A stretch of DNA of 64,000 nt from Bifidobacterium crudilactis (GCF_000738005.1 NZ_JHAL01000001.1:510196-574195), one strand, 5' to 3'; counted from the stretch's first letter, positions 1 to 8,989 are shown. Notes: generated by a model from the letters alone, not told the origin. Made by a program: numbers and translations.

Positions 1-186
1 GGATGACAGGATGCGGACGGTCGGCATGCGCTGATTGGTCTGCAGGGATTGACGTTCGAGCAGTTCGATAAGCGTGGTCTTGATGGTATTCGAAGTGATG
101 GTCGCACCGGACTTGGGCAAGGCTTCGAGAATGGTATCGAGCGCACAGTCATCATGTTGTGTTCCCATGGCGTTCGTGCTGTCCAT
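1..186 (-). CDS. GntR-family transcriptional regulator, N-terminal fragment (runs off left edge)
   Basis: The minus strand is open from an ATG at 186 to the window edge, giving 62 residues; a second in-frame ATG lies at 168. The last visible residues, QRMPTVRILSS, match the hallmark of the GntR winged helix (a basic or polar residue, then hydrophobic-P-T/S-x-R-x-L), and a helix rich in L, I and E precedes it as usual in GntR and MocR proteins. The gene is divergent from the peptide transporter operon, so it may control it. The effector domain is outside the window, so the subfamily cannot be told. The gene identity rests on about 25 residues. Confidence 0.5.
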   Translation of the reverse strand, partial: MDSTNAMGTQHDDCALDTILEALPKSGATITSNTIKTTLIELLERQSLQTNQRMPTVRILSS

Positions 187-735
187 GTCTTCGATTCACT
201 CGCTTTCTTGTTGGCTGCGCGGGTACTGCCCGGCACGTTCGGAATCCCCTGCCGCATCAGATACGGTGTGGTCCGCTCCTGTTCTGTTGCAACGGGGGCA
301 TGTGCCGGTCTCGAACCGTCCTCTTCGAACCGTCCTGTTCAGACCGTGCAACGTGCCCCATGTGATCTGTACAAGTGCATCCCCGTTTCTGATTGTCGCC
401 GATTGCCGTGCCGTTGCGCGCATAGCGGATACCTTATCCGTACTGTCTCTTGTCTGCGTTGCGTCGCTTCGGCATCTCGTCCGATGTACAGGAATCATAA
501 CGCCTCCATGTATCGGCCGGTGAGGAGAGGCGCGGCCTGTATCGGGCGTCCGGTGGCTTCCCTGAATCCGGTTTGTGCCGTGGCTTGATTCGGAAGAGAC
601 CGTTGAGAGGGTCGCTCGGTAACTGCGTGGTAACGCAAGGTTATGTGCACGAAATGTTCAATCGTGACCATAAGAGCCTGCTTGGGCACGCGGTGTTGGG
701 CATAAGTGACTCAGTGGCATCGTAAAGGGGCTGGT
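187..735. other. Intergenic region between regulator fragment and dppB
   Basis: No convincing gene is visible here; open frames have unrelated, arginine- and cysteine-rich translations. A 14-bp tandem duplication (TCGAACCGTCCTCT then TCGAACCGTCCTGT, 311-338) could be a regulator site. Near 628-656 the motif GGTAAC/GGTTA recurs three times. The region must hold the promoters for the divergent regulator and dppB, but no clear -35/-10 pair was found. Confidence 0.5.
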
Positions 736-1677
736 ATGAAGAAGGTATTATCTCGGATCGGGGTTTTCCTGATAACCGTTGCCGTGGCATCCGTCGCGGT
801 ATTTCTGCTGCTGTCCGCCCTTCCGGGGGACGCTGCGGCCATAAAGCTCGGGACGGAGGCATCCCCGCAGGCTTTGGAACAGATGCGTCATGAACTGGGA
901 CTGGATCGTCCCATGTATCTGCGCTATCTCTCTTGGGCTGGCGTCATGATTCGTGGGGATATGGGCATCTCCGCGAACTCTGGGGTGAGCATTGCGGCGG
1001 ATGTCATGCAAGGGCTTCAGGTCACGCTGCTGTTGGTGGTCATCGCCATGGTCATCGCCCTGCTCATCGCCTTCGTTTTCGGCACTTTGGCGGCGGTGTA
1101 CAGGGAGCGTGCACTCGGCACCGTCATCAGTGTCATCAGCCAGATCGGCGTTTCCATACCGGCGTTTCTGGCAGGGTTGATATTGGTGATTGTCTTTTCG
1201 GTCGGACTGGGTCTGCTGCCCGCGACCGGCTGGGCATCCCCTGACGATCCGGTACAGTTCCTTCGTCATGTGGCCCTGCCCGCGCTTTCCCTCGGTCTGG
1301 TGCAAGGTGCGATACTCAGCAGATATGTGAGATCGGCCGTTCTTGAAGTCACCACTGAGGATTTCATGCGCACGGCCCGGGCCAAGGGACTGAGCTCCTC
1401 GCAGGCATTGCGCAGACACGGCATCCGCAACGCACTGGTGCCAATCATGAATATAGCCGGTGTGGAAACCGCTTCGGTCCTTATCGGAGCCGTTGTCGTC
1501 GAGCGCGTGTTCGAAATTCGCGGGCTGGGCAGTCTGCTGGTGTCTTCCGTTGAAAACCGAGACCTGCCAGAAGTGCAGGCAATCGTGATGGTGCTGGTCG
1601 TGATGGTGCTGTTTGTCAATCTCGTGGTCGACCTGTTATCTGCCGCGGTGGATCCAAGGTTCGGAGGGGAACGATGA
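736..1677 (+). CDS. dppB: Peptide ABC transporter permease, DppB/OppB type
   Basis: This is one of two membrane subunits of a dipeptide/oligopeptide importer. The ATG at 736 is preceded by AAAGGGG (724-730) and opens with MKKVLSRIG followed by a first membrane helix; an earlier in-frame start at 706 has no such site. The family pattern is visible: N-terminal helix, a periplasmic stretch with LGLDRPMYLRYLSW, helices, then the cytoplasmic EAA-type loop around TARAKGLSSSQALRRHGIRNAL that contacts the ATPase. Length is 313 residues, normal for DppB. The stop overlaps the dppC start by 4 bp (ATGA), which indicates translational coupling. The exact substrate (peptide, amide or nickel) cannot be read from the permease alone. 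Confidence 0.9.
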   Translation: MKKVLSRIGVFLITVAVASVAVFLLLSALPGDAAAIKLGTEASPQALEQMRHELGLDRPMYLRYLSWAGVMIRGDMGISANSGVSIAADVMQGLQVTLLLVVIAMVIALLIAFVFGTLAAVYRERALGTVISVISQIGVSIPAFLAGLILVIVFSVGLGLLPATGWASPDDPVQFLRHVALPALSLGLVQGAILSRYVRSAVLEVTTEDFMRTARAKGLSSSQALRRHGIRNALVPIMNIAGVETASVLIGAVVVERVFEIRGLGSLLVSSVENRDLPEVQAIVMVLVVMVLFVNLVVDLLSAAVDPRFGGER

Positions 1678-2561
1678 GTGTCGCAAGTGTAGATGCCTCG
1701 GTTGGGGGACGCCGAAAGGGCGAGGGCGAGGGCGTGCGGCTGTTCGGCAAGCGCATCAACGCCGGCATGGCGATAGGTGGATGCATGCTGCTGCTGGTCG
1801 TGCTGATGGCCGGTATTTCGCTTGTCTGGACGCCCTACGATCCGCTGAACGTGGTCGCCGACAAACTGTTGAGGCCTAGCGGACAGCATTGGTTGGGAAC
1901 GGACAGGCTCGGATACGATGTCATGTCCGTAATCATGGCGGGGTCGAGAACCACCTTGACGGTCGGGTGCATCGCAGTCGTCGTGGCTGCGCTGATAGGA
2001 GTCCCCTACGGCATTCTGTGTGGAATGTCCGCCAGTGGCATGGGCAGGTGGCTGATGCGTTGGAATGACGTCATGCAGGCTTTCCCTCCATTGCTGTTGG
2101 CCATCGTGTTTACCGCAGCGCTGGGGCAGAGTTCCGTTACGGCGGCCTTTGCGCTCGGATTGGGCGCGTCACCTGCCTTTGCGCGAGTGACGCGAAGCGT
2201 GACCAAACAAATCATGGGCAGGGAATATGTTCTGGCTTCACGTGCGGCCGGGAGGGGGAACCTTTTCATAGCTTCCAGACATGTTCTGCCGAACATTCGA
2301 GGAACCATCATCGTCCAGCTGTCCGTCAACTTCGCGGTTGCCGTGCTGGCTGAGGCGGGACTCTCGTATCTCGGTTTGGGAACTCCGGCACCACAGCCAT
2401 CATGGGGACGTCTGCTGAGGGATTCCTCCGCAGTGATTTATTCGAATTGGCTTTTGGTGCTTATCCCTGGAATCGCCATCGCATGGACGGTTCTGGCGTT
2501 CAATCTACTGGGTGATGGATTACGGGACTACCTGGATCCACGTTTGGAGGGGCAATCATGA
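1674..2561 (+). CDS. dppC: Peptide ABC transporter permease, DppC/OppC type
   Basis: Second permease of the importer. A strong ribosome site GGAGGGGAACG directly precedes the ATG at 1674, which overlaps the dppB stop. The protein has the DppC form: a single N-terminal helix (about residues 30-50), the conserved stretch around HWLGTDRLGYDVMSVIMAGSR, then five helices with an EAA loop near SRAAGRGNLFIASRHVLPN and the terminal motif DGLRDYLDPRL, typical of the family. Length is 295 residues. The 3' end overlaps the ATPase gene by 4 bp. With dppB it forms the transmembrane channel; the solute-binding protein is probably the minus-strand gene at 9184-10701. Confidence 0.9.
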   Translation: MSVASVDASVGGRRKGEGEGVRLFGKRINAGMAIGGCMLLLVVLMAGISLVWTPYDPLNVVADKLLRPSGQHWLGTDRLGYDVMSVIMAGSRTTLTVGCIAVVVAALIGVPYGILCGMSASGMGRWLMRWNDVMQAFPPLLLAIVFTAALGQSSVTAAFALGLGASPAFARVTRSVTKQIMGREYVLASRAAGRGNLFIASRHVLPNIRGTIIVQLSVNFAVAVLAEAGLSYLGLGTPAPQPSWGRLLRDSSAVIYSNWLLVLIPGIAIAWTVLAFNLLGDGLRDYLDPRLEGQS

Positions 2562-4402
2562 CGGACGGCACAGCAACGGCAGCACATCAGTCATCTTCCG
2601 ACCTGGTGCTGAACATCTCCGGTCTCAGGGTGTCGTCCGGGGACAAGGAGATTATTCACGGCATCGACATCACCGTCAGAGCAGGGGAGCGGCTCGGTCT
2701 GATTGGTGAATCAGGTTCGGGGAAATCGCTCACGTGTCTGGCCGCCATGGGGCTGCTGCCCCAGGGGCTGACGGCAACGGGGAGCATCGAGCTGCCATCC
2801 GCGGGCATAGACGTGCTGCATGCTGACGACCAGCAGATGAGAACCTTGCGCGGTTCGACCATGTCCATGGTGTTTCAGGAGCCGATGACGGCATTGAATC
2901 CCCTGATGAAGGTCGGCAGACAGGTCGGCGAAGTGGTGAGCATTCACAGGCCCAAGGCTTCCGGTGCCGAAATCGGCAGCAGAGTCGACGACATGCTGAC
3001 AAGCGTGGGCTTGGCTGACGTGAAACGCGTAAGCGACTCGTACCCATTCCAACTGTCCGGTGGTCAACGCCAGCGTGTGATGCTGGCCATGGCGATGATT
3101 AATTCGCCGGGACTGCTCCTGGCGGATGAGCCTACGACCGCCCTGGATGTGACCGTGCAGAAACAGGTGACGGAACTCATGTCCGAGCAGGTCCGGTCCT
3201 CGGGGTCATCGCTGTTGTTCATCACCCACGACCTGGGCGTGGTAGCGGGGCTGTGCAACTCGGTCGCCATCATGCGCCATGGTCGCATCATCGAGCGCGG
3301 CGCTCTCGAAGAGGTGTTCGCTCATCCCCGTCATCCCTACACCAAGGCCCTGCTCGCCGCATCGAAACTGGAGAAGGACGAGCATAGTAATCGATTGGTC
3401 ACTCTGGCGGATTTGGAGAGGCGTGAGCATGACGACGGTATGCACGGCCAAGAAGGGCAGTCTGCCGAAGGTGCTGTGGACGGGAGATTGCACGGCGATT
3501 CGCCTGCCGTGATAGTCGAGGGTCCGGAGCCTGCTGCCATGGCACCGCACGATGTCCTGCCTGAGGAACCGCATGGCACGCTGGTGTTCAATCGTTATGA
3601 GTCGAGCCTGGCACATCCCCACGAGGAAGCGATACAGGTCAGCGAACTGGTCAAAAGCTATAAAACAAGAAGTCTTGGGTCGACCAGAACGTTCAAGGCG
3701 GTGAACGGCATTTCCTTCGATGTGCATAAAGGAGAAAAGTTCGGCATCGTGGGTGAGTCCGGATGCGGTAAATCGACCACGCTGAGGATGCTGTCCGCAC
3801 TCGACCGGGCGACGTCGGGTTCCATCAAGATATTCGGCACCGAGATAGTCGAGCAGAGCGCACGCGGCAACGCCTGGGTGCACCAGAAGGTGCAGGTGGT
3901 CTTCCAGGACCCGATGGGCTCTCTCGACCCGAGGATGAGAATCTGGCAGATAGTATCCGAACCGTTGGGGAAGACCCCCAGGAAGGAGCGTCTGGCCCGT
4001 GCGGAGCGCATACTTGAATCCGTGGGTCTGGACGCGGCTTCGGCTCAGCGCTACCCCCACCAGTTCTCCGGCGGCCAGCGGCAGCGCATAGCCATTGCGA
4101 GGGCTTTGATTACGAAACCGCAGGTGCTTATCGCCGACGAGGCGGTTTCCGCGCTCGATGTTTCCGTCCGAGCTCAGGTGCTCAATCTGCTGGCTGATTT
4201 GTCCGAATCGCACGCCTTCACGTTGGTGTTCGTATCTCACGATTTGCATGTGGTGCGGAATCAGTGCGATGTGGTTGCCGTGATGCGCAAGGGCGAAATC
4301 GTCGAATGCGGTCCGAGCGAAGAGATATATAAGAATCCCCTGCACCCCTACACCAAAACCCTTCTCGAGGCGATGCCGAACATCGGCGCAGAGGGGGAGT
4401 GA
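2558..4402 (+). CDS. dppDF: Peptide ABC transporter ATPase, fused DppD-DppF
   Basis: A single 614-residue protein carries both nucleotide-binding domains. The N-terminal half has Walker A GESGSGKS, signature LSGGQRQR and Walker B LLLADEPTTALD; the C-terminal half has GESGCGKST, FSGGQRQR and VLIADEAVSALD. Each half ends in the oligopeptide-type tail HPRHPYTKALL or NPLHPYTKTLL. A linker of roughly 90 residues rich in E, H and G joins them. Separate dppD and dppF genes are common elsewhere; the fused form is well known in actinobacteria. It is translationally coupled to dppC (ATGA) and ends the operon. Notably the second Walker B reads DEAVSALD rather than DEPTSALD; the catalytic Glu is kept. 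Confidence 0.92.
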   Translation: MTDGTATAAHQSSSDLVLNISGLRVSSGDKEIIHGIDITVRAGERLGLIGESGSGKSLTCLAAMGLLPQGLTATGSIELPSAGIDVLHADDQQMRTLRGSTMSMVFQEPMTALNPLMKVGRQVGEVVSIHRPKASGAEIGSRVDDMLTSVGLADVKRVSDSYPFQLSGGQRQRVMLAMAMINSPGLLLADEPTTALDVTVQKQVTELMSEQVRSSGSSLLFITHDLGVVAGLCNSVAIMRHGRIIERGALEEVFAHPRHPYTKALLAASKLEKDEHSNRLVTLADLERREHDDGMHGQEGQSAEGAVDGRLHGDSPAVIVEGPEPAAMAPHDVLPEEPHGTLVFNRYESSLAHPHEEAIQVSELVKSYKTRSLGSTRTFKAVNGISFDVHKGEKFGIVGESGCGKSTTLRMLSALDRATSGSIKIFGTEIVEQSARGNAWVHQKVQVVFQDPMGSLDPRMRIWQIVSEPLGKTPRKERLARAERILESVGLDAASAQRYPHQFSGGQRQRIAIARALITKPQVLIADEAVSALDVSVRAQVLNLLADLSESHAFTLVFVSHDLHVVRNQCDVVAVMRKGEIVECGPSEEIYKNPLHPYTKTLLEAMPNIGAEGE

Positions 4403-4590
4403 ATTGGTGCGTGTGACGTGCGTCGACGGCATGTTGACGGCATGCCGCTGGTATTTCGTATGAGATGAACCCCGATAAGTGTCGCAAGGTCTGCTGATAG
4501 TGAATGCTTCGGCGTCCCACCGACCGTATCGTCTCGCCTGCAACTACATGGTTTGCCTATACTCTCCAAGCAAAGACATACATAGTGTAA

Positions 4591-4652
4591 TATATTACCC
4601 ATCATGTTCGCTGCATGTTCCTTTCGTTGATTCAAGGCGTTTCGTCTGATTG
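4591..4652 (+). promoter_or_regulatory. Duplicated leader upstream of surface protein (copy 1)
   Basis: A TATATT -10-like hexamer (4591-4596) is followed by the 42-base segment 4600-4641, which recurs at the right end of the window (63959-64000) with 4-5 differences; TATATT sits at the same distance in both copies. CATGTTC occurs twice within it as a direct repeat. No good -35 is seen, so an activator or extended promoter is possible. The stretch ends 11 bases before the ATG at 4653. Confidence 0.6.
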
Positions 4653-7600
4653 ATGCCGGTCGCGGGGGGGGGGTGTGCTGTTTTCGCTTCGGTGGGTGGT
4701 GCTCTTATGGGTCGGTTGCGTACATTTGTTGCATGTTGTCGTCATCTGGAGCGCAGCGAGGGAAATCGTCCTGGCGATTACAAGAGGAAACTCCTGACCT
4801 GCATTGCTTTCACTTTTGCTATGTTCGTGCTCATTGGAGCAATACTCGTGTCGACGCCGGTGCGTGAAGCGGTTGCTGATGCTAATGATTATGGACCGGA
4901 TGGCTATTTCAGTCGTCTGCAGGATTCGGATGCAGATGGTGCGGTAGTGCCATATTTGAAAACTGAGGGTGACTTTTCGGGATATTCGTGGGGGACGCAG
5001 CCACAAATTCATTTTGGCAAACAAGGTACCACTGGCACATATGGTTCGAGTGACGTTTATGGACGATACATAGTTCTGGGGGTGGGCCGTGGAGTATCGG
5101 GGATGCCAAGTATAAATGCTTCTGCACATGTGGAAGGGTCTGACTTGTATACGTCAGCAACAACCTCTGTGAATCCTAATGAAGCGTTATTGTTCGCGCA
5201 GAGTATGGAAACAGCGCCCAGCGATTTCGGAGATAATGACGCATTTGATATTGGTCAAAATGAGTATCAATCCGCTCTCGCCAGACTTGCGGATGACAAA
5301 GACTCTGAGGATGACGTGTATGGGAGCAATTATTCTCTCTTCGAACAAAGAATGCTGAGGAGAGATGTTGTCGAAGGTGTGTGTACGGAAGTCGTAGCCA
5401 CTTCGTGTAACACAACCAGTTTTGTGGGTCAGGCACATTCGAATTACTCTTATGGAGTTTTCCCTCTTTCACTCGGGGATTTGAAAAGGTATTTTGGATT
5501 TTCTGGGGGTGCTGGGAAAGGTAGCTCTGCATTTGCAGATTCAAGAGGCGCTGTCTGGGTTAATGGCTCAGCGGGATTCATGTTGCGGACCCCGTGGTGG
5601 ATAACTACGGATAGCTGGCCGTGGGTAGTAAATACAAGCGGCGTGAACTCAGGGAAACCAAATTATCAATATAACTACCTTGGCTCGATTTCGCTGGAAG
5701 GTAGTCAATATGGACTACGGCCGGCCTTGCGGTTGCGGATTGAGACGCTAATCCTCTCCGCTGACTCTGGAACTGAAAGCCAAGCAAAGACATCCGATGC
5801 TTTGCGGTTGACGTTTGTGGATGCGTCGAAGAGTGTGGTGTTGTCGAAGATCCCGTATATCGAGCAGGAGTCTGGTGTTGGTGGTGAGTGGGTGTTGAAG
5901 GATTTGGAGGGTTCTTCGAATCTGGAGTTTCAGACAGGTTTGGGGTGGAAGCTGGTGGACTCGACTGATGATTCAGGTGAGGTGGTGGCTTCGGGTCGGA
6001 CGAATACGGATGCTGCGACCGGTGTGAAGGGCAATATGGTGGTGCCGTGCGAAACCTTGGAGTCAGGTAAGGATTACGTGTTGTCGGTGTGGGGTCAGGA
6101 GGATGGTTCGGATACGGTGGGCTGGTCGAATCGTGCGACCAAACCCATCACGGGTACGGTGACGGTGAACGGGGCTGGGTGCTCTCTGGCTATAAGGAAT
6201 TCTCCGTCGTACGGTATTGCACTGACAGGCCAGACTTCGGGCACGCTGAGCGCGTACAAGATTGGTGACTACAATGACGAGGCGTTCAACCACACCGGTG
6301 CGTTGAAGAGCGTGATGTTGACAACTCCGGCCGCGTTGAAGGACACGCTTAAGAATGCGGCTGAGCCTGCTGGCGCTACGGGTGTGGATGTGGATAATCC
6401 GATGGGTTGGGTGGCGTCTCGGTGGTTGGGGTATCCGACTGACCCGTCGAGTGATGATGTGACTTCGGCGTTTAGTCCGTATGCGGGCAGGCTTCAATTG
6501 TTTGCTCAGGCGTTGCGGGATGCCGTCAAAGCGGATGGTGATGCTTTAGGTGAGGTCGCCGGTCAGTTGAATGGTTTGGACGCTCCTGTGGGTAATCCCG
6601 TGACCTTGCCGCTGTCTGGCCCGGGCTTGTATCTGATTGTGGATTCCAGTGGCGCGTCCCTGCCGATTATCGTGGGCACGAAGGTGTTCAACGATGCTCT
6701 CGGTGAGGATGGTGGTTTCGTAGATTTCACTGACGCCGGGGTTAAGGGCAAGCCGCGTTTGGGTCAGGCGGCGTTGAAGACCACGGTGACGGATATTGCG
6801 AAGCGGATAGTCAATGATGCGGGTATGGATGGCTTCGATGTGGGCTCCGAGGTGGAGTACGAGATAGCGTTGCAGGTGCCTGATTTGACCGAATTCTCCG
6901 TGCCCTATGACGCGTATGAGTTCAGGGTGGAGGACACGGCTGATAGCGGGTTGACGTTGCCTGACGCAAGTGGAGTGAAGGTGTTGCTGGATACGTCTTC
7001 GCCTGATACCGATGTGACGGGCGCGTTGCCGTCTTCGTCGGTCACGGTGTCGGGTCAGATGTTGACGCTTACAGGGTTGAAGACCCTGTTTGCGGATGAT
7101 AACGGCTCGTCCGGCGTGACGAACAAGCTCCCTGCGGGTTCGTTGATACGCATCCGGTATACGGCGGTACTGAACAAGGAGCATGCCACGTACGCGGTGC
7201 CCACCAGTGGGGTGGTTGCGGCGAATATGAACGAGGCGAAGCTGACCCGTTCGCATGCGGGAGCCGTATCCGAGGGTTGGACTGATGCTGGTTCAGGTGT
7301 GGAGTCCAAGATGGTGAAGGCGAACGCATATTCCTTCCGTGTGGAGTTGTCGAAGCGCGATAAGGATGACTTGTCGACAACGCTTGTGGGTGCACGGTTC
7401 AAGGTGTTGCGCGATGGTCGGCCCTTGGACTTCGTGGAGGTGCCTGCTGCCGGTAGTGGCGTGTACCGTCTGGCGGTGGCTGGGGATACAGGTGTGACGC
7501 AGAGCGTGGAGACCGTTGCGGATGGCAAGCTCACCGTGCAGGGTGTCGAGGCGCGTGAGTTGGTCTTTGAGGAGATTGCGGCTCCGTCCGGCTATTTCAA

Positions 7601-7880
7601 GGTGTCGGATTTCACGGTGGATGTGCGTCCGATATGGGATGCGGATGCGACGCTGGTGACGGAGCTAGCGTATGTCACTTCGGGTTCGAATCTGGCGTAT
7701 GTCAGCGAGGATGGCAGGCAGGTCATGGTGCTCGACCCGGCGTGGAGTCTGGCGAACCTGCCCTACACGGGCGGTATCGGCATCCTCGTCCTGCTCATCG
7801 TCGGCGGCCTGATACTCGCGTTCGCCATCCGCCCCTATATCCTCTCCAAGCGGGCCGAGCGCGACGCGAATCTGGTCTAG
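4653..7880 (+). CDS. Sortase-dependent, phase-variable cell-surface protein (Cna-B/pilin-like, LPYTG)
   Basis: A 1075-residue wall-anchored protein. A long signal region has its hydrophobic core at about residues 47-67 after KRK. Residues about 80-370 end in a FMLRTPWW...GLRPALRL pattern resembling DUF6273-type domains. The central part includes a pilin-like region (about 650-880) and a SpaA/Cna-B type domain starting at KRDKDDLSTTLVGARFKVL and ending FEEIAAPSGYFKVSDFTVDV, which may form an isopeptide bond. LPYTG lies at residues 1036-1040, followed by a membrane helix and the basic tail KRAERD. The G10 tract lies in codons 4-7. ATG 4707 could bypass the tract. No sortase or minor pilin gene is nearby, so it must use a housekeeping sortase. 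The part encoded by about 4870-5790 is more AT-rich than the rest. The ligand is unknown. Confidence 0.85.
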   Translation: MPVAGGGCAVFASVGGALMGRLRTFVACCRHLERSEGNRPGDYKRKLLTCIAFTFAMFVLIGAILVSTPVREAVADANDYGPDGYFSRLQDSDADGAVVPYLKTEGDFSGYSWGTQPQIHFGKQGTTGTYGSSDVYGRYIVLGVGRGVSGMPSINASAHVEGSDLYTSATTSVNPNEALLFAQSMETAPSDFGDNDAFDIGQNEYQSALARLADDKDSEDDVYGSNYSLFEQRMLRRDVVEGVCTEVVATSCNTTSFVGQAHSNYSYGVFPLSLGDLKRYFGFSGGAGKGSSAFADSRGAVWVNGSAGFMLRTPWWITTDSWPWVVNTSGVNSGKPNYQYNYLGSISLEGSQYGLRPALRLRIETLILSADSGTESQAKTSDALRLTFVDASKSVVLSKIPYIEQESGVGGEWVLKDLEGSSNLEFQTGLGWKLVDSTDDSGEVVASGRTNTDAATGVKGNMVVPCETLESGKDYVLSVWGQEDGSDTVGWSNRATKPITGTVTVNGAGCSLAIRNSPSYGIALTGQTSGTLSAYKIGDYNDEAFNHTGALKSVMLTTPAALKDTLKNAAEPAGATGVDVDNPMGWVASRWLGYPTDPSSDDVTSAFSPYAGRLQLFAQALRDAVKADGDALGEVAGQLNGLDAPVGNPVTLPLSGPGLYLIVDSSGASLPIIVGTKVFNDALGEDGGFVDFTDAGVKGKPRLGQAALKTTVTDIAKRIVNDAGMDGFDVGSEVEYEIALQVPDLTEFSVPYDAYEFRVEDTADSGLTLPDASGVKVLLDTSSPDTDVTGALPSSSVTVSGQMLTLTGLKTLFADDNGSSGVTNKLPAGSLIRIRYTAVLNKEHATYAVPTSGVVAANMNEAKLTRSHAGAVSEGWTDAGSGVESKMVKANAYSFRVELSKRDKDDLSTTLVGARFKVLRDGRPLDFVEVPAAGSGVYRLAVAGDTGVTQSVETVADGKLTVQGVEARELVFEEIAAPSGYFKVSDFTVDVRPIWDADATLVTELAYVTSGSNLAYVSEDGRQVMVLDPAWSLANLPYTGGIGILVLLIVGGLILAFAIRPYILSKRAERDANLV
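4664..4673 (+). repeat. G10 homopolymer, candidate phase-variation switch
   Basis: Ten consecutive G residues encode Gly5-Gly7 of the surface protein. With ten G the frame from ATG 4653 continues to 7880. One G fewer leads to a TGA at 4795-4797; one more leads to a stop at 4865-4867. This is the classic slipped-strand on/off arrangement, and poly-G tracts that switch pilus genes are known in bifidobacteria. Confidence 0.8.
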
Positions 7881-7906
7881 CGGTTCCGGCCTTGGGCCTC
7901 GAATGA

Positions 7907-7975
7907 GATAACTGCACTAAAAGGACAGCAATTTGGTGATACTTCACCGGAAAAGCTGTCCTTTTAGTGCAGTTA
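7907..7975. repeat. ~70-bp palindromic intergenic element, copy A
   Basis: A perfect 21-bp inverted repeat (arms 7909-7929 and 7955-7975; core AACTGCACTAAAAGGACAGC) encloses a 25-base loop with its own small hairpin GGTGA/TCACC. The same arms occur at 17930-18000 and 51638-51707. It lies 26 bases past the surface-protein stop and before the convergent peptidase gene, so it could act as a bidirectional terminator. Confidence 0.85.
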
Positions 7976-8023
7976 ACTCTGTGGCGGTCGTGGGGGGATG
8001 CCGAAAATGCATCCGCATGCCGC

Positions 8024-8989
8024 CTAGTCGACGAAATCCTTTGCACAGGGAAGTCCATAGGCGCTTTCGGCACTGAGAACAGCGACTTCCACGGCCCGTT
8101 CCATGACATAGGCTGCCAGCGTGCCCACGCCATCCGTATCCGCAACGACGGAACCGGTTGAGACGGCGTAGATGGAATCGCCGTCCACGCTGGTATGAAC
8201 AGGACGTATCGTTCTCGCATAACCGTTATGCGCCATGGAAGCGACTTTCGTCAGCGCCGACTTATCCAATCTCACATTGGTGAACACCGCGCCGATGGTG
8301 GTGTTTCCCTCGGGTGCGTGCCGTTCGGACTCCATATCTTCAATCATGGATGAGAACGAGGATTCGAATGCAGTGTTCGTATCGTCAAGCATGCCTGCGA
8401 GAGTGGTTCCTGAACCTGCCGCGTACACATCTCCCATCGCATTCACGGCGACGACCGCACCTATTTTCACCTGACCGACCTGAACAGCGTAAGACCCGAG
8501 ACCACCCTTCATCGCGTGCTCCATGCCATGGTATTTGCCGACCGAGCACCCTGTTCCGGCTCCGATATTGCCGTTCTGGAATACGCTCCGCTTGGCCTGG
8601 AAGCATGCATCGTAAGCATTCTGGGCATTCGGGCGAGCGTGCTGGTCGCCGACGGGCAGGTCGAAGAGGCAGGATTGACAGACAAGAGGAACGCAAGCCT
8701 CTCTGATGTGCAGCCCTGTGCCTTGCTCTTCGAGGAATCGCATGACACCTCCGGCCGCGTCCAGCCCGTAGGCAGACCCACCGGAAAGCATCAACGCGTG
8801 GATGCCGGAGGATGAGGCGACTGGTGCCAGCAGCGGGGTCTCCCGGCTGGCGGGCCCTCCTCCTCGTATGGCGACCCCGGCCGGGCTGAGATGGTCGAAA
8901 AGAAACACCGTGGCACCGGTTCCTCCCGCGTCATCGGTGTAGTTCGCATAGGCGAATCCGCCCACTGATGTTATGTCTATGTCCTGCAT
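8024..8989 (-). CDS. P1 family (S58, DmpA/NylC-type) peptidase
   Basis: This family comprises self-cleaving N-terminal-nucleophile hydrolases, including L-aminopeptidase/D-esterase DmpA and the amide hydrolase NylC. The ATG at 8989 has a ribosome site AAGGA just upstream (AAGGAAGCTCA before the start); the open frame continues to 9148 without support. Family features are the start DITSVGGF...YTDD, the GG.PASRET and LSGGSAYGLDAAGGVMRFLEEQG stretches, and EGNTTIGAVFTN, in which Asn229-Thr230 is the probable autocleavage bond (Asn-Thr as in NylC). Length is 321 residues. It lies downstream of the binding protein and amidase in the same direction, suggesting cytosolic cleavage of small peptides or amides after uptake. 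A terminator at 9124-9149 separates it from the binding protein. Confidence 0.85.
   Translation of the reverse strand: MQDIDITSVGGFAYANYTDDAGGTGATVFLFDHLSPAGVAIRGGGPASRETPLLAPVASSSGIHALMLSGGSAYGLDAAGGVMRFLEEQGTGLHIREACVPLVCQSCLFDLPVGDQHARPNAQNAYDACFQAKRSVFQNGNIGAGTGCSVGKYHGMEHAMKGGLGSYAVQVGQVKIGAVVAVNAMGDVYAAGSGTTLAGMLDDTNTAFESSFSSMIEDMESERHAPEGNTTIGAVFTNVRLDKSALTKVASMAHNGYARTIRPVHTSVDGDSIYAVSTGSVVADTDGVGTLAAYVMERAVEVAVLSAESAYGLPCAKDFVD

Noticed and set aside
74..523. Overlapping open frames of 100-180 residues on both strands
   Set aside because: Translations are arginine- and cysteine-rich with no domain pattern or ribosome site; treated as intergenic noise.
2711..4543. Long minus-strand open frames (118-445 residues) opposite dppDF
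   Set aside because: They are antisense shadows of a clear two-domain ATPase in GC-rich DNA.
4650..7880. Full pilus operon with sortase
   Set aside because: Neighbouring genes are transporter and peptidase genes; no class C sortase or second pilin is present in the window.
7907..7975. CRISPR array made of the repeated palindromes
   Set aside because: Copies are 10-34 kb apart and single, with no spacers or cas genes.
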